Assembly (NCBI GenBank): GCA_030149995.1
Contig: JASLGV010000433.1
Span: forward strand, 1 to 5,753
Reading direction: 5' to 3'
Origin: Pedobacter sp.
Lineage (GTDB): Bacteria; Bacteroidota; Bacteroidia; Sphingobacteriales; Sphingobacteriaceae
DNA: 5,753 bases
Shown here piece after piece: positions 1 through 5,753 of this stretch; the first letter of the stretch is position 1; the number at the start of each line of letters is the position of its first letter. The position numbers and the translations under genes are program-made. The notes beneath the pieces are model-generated. The model saw nothing but the letters and a program-made list of their open reading frames with translations. It was not told where the DNA came from and ran no database searches.

Positions 1-78
1 ATGAATCAGGCACAACACGGACGTAACCACAATACAATCAACAACATTGTGCAGCTGGCATTGTATACACGCTTTTGA
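1..78 (+). CDS. C-terminal tail of an upstream gene, possibly an outer-membrane beta-barrel protein (partial)
   Basis: Frame 1 is open from the first base to a TGA at 76-78 and encodes a 25-residue tail ending NNIVQLALYTRF. The other two plus frames close early: frame 2 has TGA at 2-4 and frame 3 has TAA within the first 25 bases. Alternating hydrophobic and polar residues ending in phenylalanine fit the last strand of an outer-membrane beta-barrel, the signal read by the BAM machinery, and two genes in this window end the same way. The ATG at base 1 may be an internal Met codon, because the true start is probably outside the window. The tail is too short to assign a family; a chance open frame is the main alternative. 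Confidence 0.42.
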   Translation: MNQAQHGRNHNTINNIVQLALYTRF

Positions 79-163
79 TAGAATAAAGTCATATTTTTTA
101 TTTTAAAACGCAAAAACGGTTAGTCGTTTGTAAATGAGAAAGCTTTTTCATCAATTTGCGGCG

Positions 164-1054
164 ATGAAAAAACTTTACATAATTTTTTTAATACTCTTCA
201 TTGGCATACATCTACAGGCGCAAGAAGTAAAAACATCCGGATCAAACAATTTTAACAGCTCAAAGAGCATTTTTAATCCCGAGGTTAAAAGAAATTTTTC
301 GCGTAAAGGCGATTGGTTCTTTTATTATGGTTATAATTTTTCTTGGTATAATAAAAGCGATATAAACTTTAAAGGACCGGGATATGATTTTACCCTTAAA
401 GATGTAAAGGCGCACGATCGTCCGTCAAAATTATCGTGGGATTATTTAAACCCGGGGCAAATTACCACACCACAGGTTAACATTCATTTCGGTTATTATA
501 TAAAGGATAACTATAGTATTTCTTTGGGCTGGGATCACATGAAGTATGTAATGGATATTCCGCAAACAGTTAAAATCCAGGGATACATTAATCCAACCAT
601 TTCCAATCCTGCTATTCCGACCGGAAAGTTTGCAGGTGTTTATAATGGAGAAAGCATTACCGTTCCGGAAGAGATGTTAAGTTATGAACATACCGATGGT
701 TTTAACTATGTGAGTGCAGAAATACAGCGATATGATGATCTGTGGTCGCCACGTAATCAAACCACCAGCTTAACACTGGAAACGGGTTTGGGTATTGGTA
801 CCGTTATTCCAAGAAGTGATGTGCATTTATTTGGAGTAGGTCAGAATAACTACTGGAATTTTGCCGGTTATGGATTTTCGGCCAAAGCAGGTTTGAAATT
901 TTATATAACCAAAGGGTTTTTTATTCAGAACAGTACCAAAGTGGGTTGGACCAATTTAACACATGTACACACAACCGGGCGTAATGAGCTGGATAGAGCC
1001 AGTCAGAAAATAAGCTTTTTAGAAAATTACACTGTATTGGGTGTTCAGTTTTAA
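164..1054 (+). CDS. Exported protein of unknown function, predicted outer-membrane beta-barrel
   Basis: This gene encodes 296 residues from the ATG at 164. An in-frame ATG at 134 would add ten residues (MRKLFHQFAA) before an otherwise standard signal peptide, so I chose the inner start. Residues 1-19 are the signal peptide (MKKLYIIFLILFIGIHLQA), with likely cleavage before QEV. The mature part is rich in aromatic residues and glycine, with alternating strand-like stretches, for example GDWFFYYGYN at about 49-58, HFGYYIKDNYSISLGWDHMKY at about 108-128 and AGLKFYITKGFFIQ at about 242-255. It ends in YTVLGVQF, a typical last barrel strand with terminal Phe, which points to the outer membrane. 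The run from GDWFFYYGYN through the DHMKY segment resembles a conserved hypothetical family I recall from Bacteroidota, but I know of no function for it and can name no ligand or enzymatic residue. It lies 85 bases after the preceding stop, so it may be co-transcribed with that gene. It converges on the next gene at a shared terminator. Confidence 0.85.
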   Translation: MKKLYIIFLILFIGIHLQAQEVKTSGSNNFNSSKSIFNPEVKRNFSRKGDWFFYYGYNFSWYNKSDINFKGPGYDFTLKDVKAHDRPSKLSWDYLNPGQITTPQVNIHFGYYIKDNYSISLGWDHMKYVMDIPQTVKIQGYINPTISNPAIPTGKFAGVYNGESITVPEEMLSYEHTDGFNYVSAEIQRYDDLWSPRNQTTSLTLETGLGIGTVIPRSDVHLFGVGQNNYWNFAGYGFSAKAGLKFYITKGFFIQNSTKVGWTNLTHVHTTGRNELDRASQKISFLENYTVLGVQF

Positions 1055-1063
1055 AAAAATAAC

Positions 1064-1103
1064 TAAACAAATAAAGCTGCCTTTTGGCAGCTTTATTTGT
1101 TTA
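1064..1103. terminator. Bidirectional intrinsic terminator between convergent genes
   Basis: A perfect inverted repeat of 18 bp (1064-1081 paired with 1086-1103) closes a TTTT loop at 1082-1085. The GC part, AGCTGCC/GGCAGCT, sits next to the loop, and the lower stem is AT-rich. On the minus strand the hairpin is followed by a T-rich tract, the complement of the A-run at 1053-1059. On the plus strand the T-rich descending arm (TTTATTTGTTTA) supplies the U-rich end. It starts 10 bases after the stop codon of the plus-strand gene and lies 17 bases past that of the minus-strand gene, as expected for a terminator serving both. Confidence 0.88.
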
Positions 1104-1120
1104 AAAGGCATGCTCTAATC

Positions 1121-1588
1121 TTAGAAAATGTATTTAAATCCTAAGCCGAAACGGCCCGCTCTGAAATCGCTCCCGCCATCATAAAGAGCCAGTGCGGGTC
1201 TCCAGTCAAAGTTAAGGGCTACAGGTAAATCAGAAAAAGTATAATCTAATCCCGCCATTGGACGTAATAAAAAGGTAGAACCATGTTTGTATAATTCTAC
1301 ACCCGGTCCGCCACCAAGATACCATTGTAAACCAGCTGCTTCTTTTACCTGTCCGTGGTATTGAAAAAATGCCTGGATTAAAGTTGCGTTGCTGCCAAAT
1401 AAAATATCTCCTTCAATGGCTTTGTCTTTTTCAAAAAAATGTTTGATGGTAGGACCTGCAAAGGTAGAGCCGCTGCCAAAATCAATGCCAAGGCCTGCCG
1501 AAGTCTGGTAAGACTGTGCTTTTGCAGATAGCATGCTTAGAGAAAATAAAGCAACGCATCCTAAAAACGTAAGTAATCGCTTTTTCAT
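1121..1588 (-). CDS. Small outer-membrane beta-barrel protein of unknown function
   Basis: This gene encodes 155 residues from the ATG whose complement is at 1586-1588. The frame extends upstream to 1642, but those 18 extra residues (MLTERNLFYYHNKYLIQF) would bury the signal peptide, so the inner start is preferred. Residues 1-24 form the signal peptide, ending ...MLSAKA, with cleavage before QSYQ. The mature 131 residues alternate short strands and Gly-rich turns (GLGIDFGSGS, LGGGPGVELY, RPMAGLDYTF, LNFDWRPALALY) and end GRFGLGFKYIF, with Phe last. This is the size and pattern of an eight-stranded barrel of the OmpX/OmpW-like size class, although I see no diagnostic family motif. No enzymatic residues are apparent. 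The gene stands alone on its strand. I found no exact TAnnTTTG promoter box upstream of it in the divergent spacer. Confidence 0.83.
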   Translation of the reverse strand: MKKRLLTFLGCVALFSLSMLSAKAQSYQTSAGLGIDFGSGSTFAGPTIKHFFEKDKAIEGDILFGSNATLIQAFFQYHGQVKEAAGLQWYLGGGPGVELYKHGSTFLLRPMAGLDYTFSDLPVALNFDWRPALALYDGGSDFRAGRFGLGFKYIF

Positions 1589-1755
1589 AAACTGAATTAA
1601 ATATTTGTTATGGTAATAAAATAAATTACGTTCTGTTAACAATTTTTATGCCGTGGTTGTATTATGAGTGTAAATTTTTGGGCCGGCAGGCTTTTTGCTA
1701 TGAATTAAAAATACCTGCAGAAAAAAATAATGGCTTTTTTTATACCAAATTAGAT

Positions 1756-1790
1756 TTTGGTTCAAATAATATTTTTTATTTTTAGATTTG
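1756..1790 (+). promoter_or_regulatory. Probable housekeeping promoter for the ligase-GGT unit
   Basis: TAGATTTG at 1783-1790 is an exact match to the Bacteroidota -7 consensus TAnnTTTG. TTTG at 1756-1759 can serve as the -33 box, with a spacer of 23 bases, which is at the long end for this promoter class. Transcription would start near 1796-1798, leaving an AT-rich leader of about 60 bases before the ATG at 1858. The rest of the 269-base divergent spacer (1589-1857) shows no gene, RNA fold or operator that I can support. Confidence 0.55.
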
Positions 1791-1857
1791 AAAAGCAGGC
1801 GTTCAAATCAGTTTTTTTGCTTTGTTTTTTTTAATTTAACCAAATAATATAAATCAT

Positions 1858-3636
1858 ATGGCTGCAGAAATTAAACGGGTTTTTGATCTTTTAAAATTTA
1901 GCCTTGAACATCCTCAAAAAGAATTTATCAACGGTAAAATAGCAGGGAACTGGGTACATTATAGTACAGAGGACTTTTGCGAGGTGGTAGATGATTTGAG
2001 CCGAGGACTTATCAGCAAGGGCGTTGAGAAAGGAACACGTATAGGCGTTATGTCTCATAATCGCCCCGAATGGAATATTGCAGATTTTGCGGGCAACCAG
2101 ATTGGGGCCTATCACATTCCGCTTTATCCAACATTGGCCGAACACGATATACAGTTCATTTTAAAAGATGCAGAGGTTTCAATCATTTTTGTGGCGGATG
2201 AGGGATTGTATAATAAAATTAAAGCATCGGCAGATGCCGTTAATCCGGATATTAAGATCTACAGCTTTGATGAGATAAACGGGGTGGAAAACTGGAAAGT
2301 TCTAACCCAGGCAGGAAAAGACCATCCGGAGATTAACCTGGACGATTACCGGAACCAGGTGTCATCAGAAGATGTACTAACCCTTATTTATACCTCCGGT
2401 ACAACCGGTACACCCAAAGGTGTAATGCTTACGCACGGAAATCTGGTTGCCAATTTTGTAAACTCTGCTGTGGTTATTCCACATGGACTTAAAAAAGCAC
2501 TGAGTTTTTTGCCACTGTCGCATATTTTTGAACGGATGATTATCTATCTGTATTTATTTAACAGAACATCTGTTTATTATGCCGAAAGTATGGATACCAT
2601 TGTTGCCGATATTCAGCAGGTTAAACCAAATGCGTTTTCAACAGTTCCGAGGTTGCTGGAAAAAGTATACGATAAAATTATGGAAAAGGGTAAAGCCTTA
2701 ACCGGAATAAAAAGGGGACTTTTTTTCTGGTCGGTGGCCCTTGCAGAGAAATTTACCATCGATGCCGGTTTCTGGTACAAATTCAAATTATCCATAGCCC
2801 GTAAATTGGTATTTAAAAAATGGCAGGAAGCACTGGGCGGAGAAATTGTTGTAATTGTATCTGGTGGTGCGGCTTTAAATCCGAGATTGGCCAGAATATT
2901 CTGGGCAGCCAATATGCCCGTTTTTGAAGGATATGGGCTTACCGAAACCTCTCCGGTAATTTCAGTTAATCATTTTGGCGGTACTGAGTTTGGCACGGTT
3001 GGAGAAGTAATTCAGGGTGTAGAAGTGAAAATTGCCTCGGATGGAGAAGTGCTTACTCGCGGACATAACGTAATGAAAGGTTATTACAACCGGCCGGATC
3101 TGACCGGTGAAGCGGTAGATGACGATGGCTGGTTCCATACAGGCGACATTGGCGAAATGATTAATGGACGCTTCCTGAAAATCACAGACCGTAAAAAGGA
3201 GATGTTTAAAACAGCGGGGGGTAAATATGTCGCACCTCAGATACTGGAAAATAAATACAAGGAATCTATTTTTATAGAACAGATAATGGTGCTGGGCGAA
3301 AACAGAAAATTCCCTTCAGCGTTGATTGTACCTAATTTTGAAACCCTTAAAAACTGGGCAGGGCGTAAGGGTATTAAATACGACGGGCCAGAGTCAATTC
3401 TCGAAAACGAACAGGTGATTGCAAAATACCAGCAAATTATAGATACTTTCAACACCGGATTTGGTAAATGGGAACAAGTTAAAAGATTTGCCCTGCTACC
3501 TAAGGAATGGAGTATTGATGGAGGAGAACTGACGCCAAAATTAAGTCTGAAACGAAAAATCATTACAGAGAAAAATGCCGAGATCATTGAAAAAATTTAT
3601 AAAGATGCAGAAGACTATAAGCCTGCCCATTCATAA
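1858..3636 (+). CDS. Long-chain fatty acid--CoA ligase (AMP-forming)
   Basis: This 592-residue cytoplasmic enzyme of the ANL adenylating superfamily should activate long-chain fatty acids in two steps, acyl-AMP then acyl-CoA, feeding phospholipid synthesis or beta-oxidation. The core motifs are present in order: the phosphate-binding loop YTSGTTGTPKG at 178-188; YGLTET at 359-364, which holds the adenine/Mg-binding residues; GWFHTGD at 424-430, whose Asp430 should bind the ribose hydroxyls; DRKKEMFKTAGGKYVAP at 444-460, the hinge and C-terminal domain entry; and a Lys-rich ELTPKLSLKRK segment at 557-567, where the catalytic lysine of the C-terminal domain is expected. The length and the long insertion between motifs fit the COG1022 (FAA1-like) branch rather than acetyl-CoA synthetase. 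There is no signal peptide or membrane span. The start is the ATG inside CATATG at 1856-1861, with no Shine-Dalgarno sequence, as is usual in this phylum. The 3' end overlaps the GGT gene. The exact chain-length preference cannot be read from the sequence. Confidence 0.95.
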   Translation: MAAEIKRVFDLLKFSLEHPQKEFINGKIAGNWVHYSTEDFCEVVDDLSRGLISKGVEKGTRIGVMSHNRPEWNIADFAGNQIGAYHIPLYPTLAEHDIQFILKDAEVSIIFVADEGLYNKIKASADAVNPDIKIYSFDEINGVENWKVLTQAGKDHPEINLDDYRNQVSSEDVLTLIYTSGTTGTPKGVMLTHGNLVANFVNSAVVIPHGLKKALSFLPLSHIFERMIIYLYLFNRTSVYYAESMDTIVADIQQVKPNAFSTVPRLLEKVYDKIMEKGKALTGIKRGLFFWSVALAEKFTIDAGFWYKFKLSIARKLVFKKWQEALGGEIVVIVSGGAALNPRLARIFWAANMPVFEGYGLTETSPVISVNHFGGTEFGTVGEVIQGVEVKIASDGEVLTRGHNVMKGYYNRPDLTGEAVDDDGWFHTGDIGEMINGRFLKITDRKKEMFKTAGGKYVAPQILENKYKESIFIEQIMVLGENRKFPSALIVPNFETLKNWAGRKGIKYDGPESILENEQVIAKYQQIIDTFNTGFGKWEQVKRFALLPKEWSIDGGELTPKLSLKRKIITEKNAEIIEKIYKDAEDYKPAHS

Positions 3637-5326
3637 AACCTTTTTTGTTTCTTTTGCATCTTGTGTCGTTTTACTTTCGGCTTGTGTGAGCGGGCAGCTG
3701 GGTAAAAATAGCAGCAATGAGTTTAAAAACGGTATGGTGGTTTCTGCAAATCCCATCGCTTCTCAGGTTGGTGTAGATATGCTGAAAAAAGGTGGCAATG
3801 CCGTAGATGCGGCAGTGGCGGTTCAGTTTGCCCTGGCCGTTGTATACCCCAATGCAGGTAATATAGGCGGTGGAGGCTTTATGGTTTTTCGTTCTGCCAA
3901 AGGCGAAAGTGCTGCACTCGATTTTAGGGAAAAGGCACCTGCTGGTGCCAGCAGAGACATGTATCTGGATGATTCAGGAGCACCGGTTGTAGATAAAAGT
4001 TTGTATGGCCAGCTGGCCGCCGGTGTGCCGGGGTCTGTAGCGGGTATGGCAGAAGCACATAAAAAATATGGAAAACTTAGCTGGGAGCAAGTGTTGCAGC
4101 CGGCAATCGATCTGGCCAACCGTGGTTTTAAAATAACCCACCGGCAGGCAGAAGAATTAAATGGCTTACACCGTAAGCTAATGGATCTGAATCCCGACGG
4201 TACCGCATTGGTTAAGCTGGAAGGACCCTGGCAGGAAAATGATTTACTGGTACAGAAAACCCTTGGAAATACTTTAAAGCTTGTACAGGAAAAAGGAGCA
4301 GCTGGTTTTTATGAAGGAGCGGTGGCCGACTCCATCGTTGCTGAAATGCAAAGAGGTGGCGGACTTATTACCAAAGCCGATCTTAAAAATTACCGGGCTG
4401 TTTGGAGAAAACCGGTTATGGGCACCTATCGCGGATATAAAATTATAACCATGCCGCCAACCTCAAGTGGTGGAATCGCCCTGGTTCAGCTTTTACAGTC
4501 TGTAGAGCCTTATCCGCTAAAAAAATGGGGCTATAACGCAGATTCAACAGTACAGGTAATGGTAGAGGCCGAACGCCGGGTGTATGCAGATCGCGCTACA
4601 CATTTGGGCGATCCTGATTTTTATGCCGTTCCACAAAATGCCTTATTGGATAAGAAATATAATTTGCAGCGTATGGCAAATTTTAACTGGAATGCAGCAA
4701 CGCCAAGCAATACAATAAAGGCCGGAGAAATAGCAGGTAAAGAACACGAAGAAACAACACATTTTTCTATCGTAGACCATGATGGAAATGCAGTATCGGT
4801 TACCACTACCTTGAATGGTTCTTACGGGGCTTTAGTGGCTGTTAAAGGGGCTGGTTTTCTGCTGAACAATGAAATGGACGATTTTTCGGTAAAACCCGGT
4901 GCACCCAATATGTATGGATTAGTGGGCGGTGCAGCCAATGCAATTGCACCCGATAAAAGAATGCTAAGCTCGATGACACCAACCATTATTGAAAAAAATG
5001 GTAAACTTTTTATGGTTGTGGGTACACCTGGCGGATCTACAATTATTACGTCCGTATTTCAAACCATTGTAAATGTAATAGATTTTGATATGCCAATGCA
5101 GGCAGCTGTTTTGGCGAAAAAATTCCACCATCAGTGGCTTCCGGATGAGGTTTATGTGGAAAAAAATGCCCTTGATAGTATAACAACAAATAAATTGAAG
5201 GCCAAAGGATATGTAATTAAGGAGCGCGCACCAATTGGTCGGGTAGACGCTATTTTGGTATCTAAATGGGGTGATTACCAGGGGGGAGCAGATCCGAGGG
5301 GTGACGACAAAAGCATTGGGTATTAA
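3605..5326 (+). CDS. ggt: Gamma-glutamyltransferase (glutathione hydrolase), lipoprotein form
   Basis: This 573-residue Ntn-hydrolase removes or transfers the gamma-glutamyl group of glutathione and related peptides, releasing Cys-Gly in the periplasm. The precursor should cut itself between Glu383 and Thr384, giving a large subunit and a 190-residue small subunit. The new N-terminal Thr384 (TTHFS) is the nucleophile. By alignment to E. coli GGT from memory, with an offset of about seven residues, these are also present: Arg108 (LDFRE), Thr402 and Asn404 (TTLN), Glu423 and Asp426 (NNEMDDF), Ser455-Ser456 (LSSM) and Gly476-Gly477 (TPGGS). The lid-loop stretch PGAPNMYGLVGG is retained, so the enzyme is full length and probably active. 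The N-terminus has a hydrophobic core ending LLSAC (Cys27), a lipobox, so it should be lipid-anchored. The residues after Cys (VSGQLG) lack the acidic surface-export signal of Bacteroidota, which suggests the periplasmic face. The start overlaps the ligase gene by 32 bases. An ATG at 3575 is an alternative, giving a signal peptide ten residues longer. Confidence 0.95.
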   Translation: MQKTISLPIHKTFFVSFASCVVLLSACVSGQLGKNSSNEFKNGMVVSANPIASQVGVDMLKKGGNAVDAAVAVQFALAVVYPNAGNIGGGGFMVFRSAKGESAALDFREKAPAGASRDMYLDDSGAPVVDKSLYGQLAAGVPGSVAGMAEAHKKYGKLSWEQVLQPAIDLANRGFKITHRQAEELNGLHRKLMDLNPDGTALVKLEGPWQENDLLVQKTLGNTLKLVQEKGAAGFYEGAVADSIVAEMQRGGGLITKADLKNYRAVWRKPVMGTYRGYKIITMPPTSSGGIALVQLLQSVEPYPLKKWGYNADSTVQVMVEAERRVYADRATHLGDPDFYAVPQNALLDKKYNLQRMANFNWNAATPSNTIKAGEIAGKEHEETTHFSIVDHDGNAVSVTTTLNGSYGALVAVKGAGFLLNNEMDDFSVKPGAPNMYGLVGGAANAIAPDKRMLSSMTPTIIEKNGKLFMVVGTPGGSTIITSVFQTIVNVIDFDMPMQAAVLAKKFHHQWLPDEVYVEKNALDSITTNKLKAKGYVIKERAPIGRVDAILVSKWGDYQGGADPRGDDKSIGY

Positions 5327-5331
5327 TGTGG

Positions 5332-5357
5332 ACAAGTTGATAAAAAAATTAACTTGT
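5332..5357 (+). terminator. Possible weak terminator after ggt
   Basis: ACAAGTT (5332-5338) pairs perfectly with AACTTGT (5351-5357). The stem can extend inward by one G-T and two A-T pairs, leaving an A6 loop at 5342-5347. A T-rich run, TTGTTTT, follows at 5361-5367. The hairpin begins six bases after the ggt stop codon. The stem is AT-rich and therefore weak, so partial read-through into the next gene is possible. Confidence 0.42.
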
Positions 5358-5360
5358 ACG

Positions 5361-5391
5361 TTGTTTTGGTATGGCTATTGTAGTAAATTAG
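5361..5391 (+). promoter_or_regulatory. Candidate promoter for the OmpA-family gene
   Basis: TAAATTAG at 5384-5391 matches the Bacteroidota -7 box TAnnTTTG except at one position. TTG at 5361-5363 lies 20 bases upstream in the -33 position. This would give a start near 5398 and a leader of about 25 bases ending in an A-rich run just before the ATG. A highly expressed porin-type gene would be expected to have its own promoter, but the match is imperfect and this AT-rich DNA gives such matches by chance. Confidence 0.33.
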
Positions 5392-5421
5392 AAACATTTA
5401 TTAACGTTATATTTAAAAAAC

Positions 5422-5753
5422 ATGAAATTAAATTTATTCAAATCGCTTCCGGTAGCGTTAGCCGGGTTGTTTGTTGCGGGTGCAGCACAAGCGCAGGAAC
5501 CTGCCAGTCAGACCTTCAGAACTTGGTCTATCGGTGTAAATGCCGGTGTGTTAACGCCACTTTCTCCTCTCGGTGGTCAGAACGACTTCAGCAACAACAA
5601 GTCAGACTTAGGTTACGGATTGTACATTAAAAAGCAATTCACGCCGTATTTCTCGTTACGTTTGGATGGAGTTAGAGGTAAATTGAAAGGTGATAATACA
5701 GAAGCGTACAAAAGCGGTGTTGTGAATAACAGTCCGGTAAAGTCTTTTGAAAC
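5422..5753 (+). CDS. OmpA-family outer-membrane protein, N-terminal part (truncated by window end)
   Basis: The frame opened by the ATG at 5422 stays open to the window edge (110 codons plus two bases). It begins MKLNLFKSLPVALAGLFVAG and continues AAQAQEP, a clear signal peptide with cleavage after about residue 24 or 25. The mature start has strand-and-turn character: FRTWSIGVNAGVLTPLSPLGG (about 32-52), LGYGLYIKKQFTPYFSLRLDG (about 63-83) and RGKLKGDN (about 85-92). I recall the FRTWSIGVNAGVLTP and GYGLYIKKQ stretches from the N-terminal barrel of Sphingobacteriaceae OmpA proteins, which continue into a peptidoglycan-binding OmpA C-terminal domain. That domain would lie beyond the window and is inferred. 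The protein would tie the outer membrane to the cell wall. Another open frame over 5271-5630 overlaps this one, but it is out of frame and Cys-rich, so it is spurious. The start is preceded by an A-rich run, ATTTAAAAAAC, rather than a Shine-Dalgarno sequence. Confidence 0.87.
   Translation, partial: MKLNLFKSLPVALAGLFVAGAAQAQEPASQTFRTWSIGVNAGVLTPLSPLGGQNDFSNNKSDLGYGLYIKKQFTPYFSLRLDGVRGKLKGDNTEAYKSGVVNNSPVKSFE

Noticed and set aside
92..130. Promoter-like elements (TATTTTTT at 92-99; TAGTCGTTTG at 121-130) before the gene at 164
   Set aside because: Neither fits TAnnTTTG at proper spacing with a -33 TTG; the region is simply AT-rich.
1545..1588. Possible lipobox FLGC at residues 8-11 of the small barrel protein
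   Set aside because: The Cys sits inside the hydrophobic core with too short an n-region, and a normal AKA cleavage site follows at residue 24.
1121..1642. Longer start for the minus-strand barrel gene at 1642
   Set aside because: It would put 18 hydrophilic and aromatic residues ahead of a textbook MKKR... signal peptide; the start at 1588 is better.
1763..1850. Direct repeat CAAATAATAT at 1763-1772 and 1841-1850
   Set aside because: A ten-base AT-only-plus-C word in very AT-rich spacer DNA is plausible by chance and lies at no meaningful spacing to other sites.
1891..5335. Several minus-strand open frames of 61-123 codons antisense to the ligase and ggt genes
   Set aside because: All lie within strongly supported plus-strand genes and show no signal peptide, domain or start context of their own.
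5271..5630. 119-codon plus-strand open frame overlapping the end of ggt and the start of the OmpA gene
   Set aside because: It is out of frame with both well-supported genes, has a Cys-rich, low-quality composition and no signal or domain, and is explained as a shadow.

Overview
The window looks like chromosomal DNA from a member of the Bacteroidota, most likely the Sphingobacteriaceae (Pedobacter-like). The evidence is AT-rich intergenic DNA, absence of Shine-Dalgarno sequences, A-rich start contexts, signal peptides ending in ...QAQ/...KAQ, a TAnnTTTG-type promoter box, and an OmpA-family N-terminus of the kind seen in that family. The genus is inferred from recalled protein resemblance, not from a search.

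Layout from left to right. The first 78 bases are probably the last codons of a protein ending in an outer-membrane-type strand. A plus-strand gene (164-1054) follows, encoding an exported protein of unknown function that is predicted to be an outer-membrane beta-barrel. It converges on a minus-strand gene (1121-1588) for a small predicted beta-barrel protein. A perfect 18-bp hairpin between the two stop codons can terminate transcription from both sides. A 269-base AT-rich divergent spacer carries a good Bacteroidota promoter match that fires rightward.

That promoter should drive a two-gene unit: an AMP-forming long-chain fatty acyl-CoA ligase (1858-3636) and a gamma-glutamyltransferase (3605-5326). 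The GGT reading frame starts inside the ligase gene, and its signal peptide is read out of frame from the end of the ligase gene. All the GGT catalytic residues I could align to the E. coli enzyme are present, and the N-terminus carries a lipobox, so it is probably a membrane-anchored lipoprotein. A weak hairpin follows GGT. A separate gene then begins for an OmpA-family outer-membrane protein (5422 onward), cut by the window edge.

The genes mostly serve the cell envelope (four certain or likely outer-membrane proteins, one periplasmic lipoprotein) plus one cytoplasmic lipid-activating enzyme. I see no mobile element, CRISPR, RNA gene, phage or defence signature, and nothing that amounts to a new multi-gene system. 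The more interesting points are the obligate ligase/GGT overlap, the lipoprotein form of GGT and the unassigned barrel protein at 164-1054.
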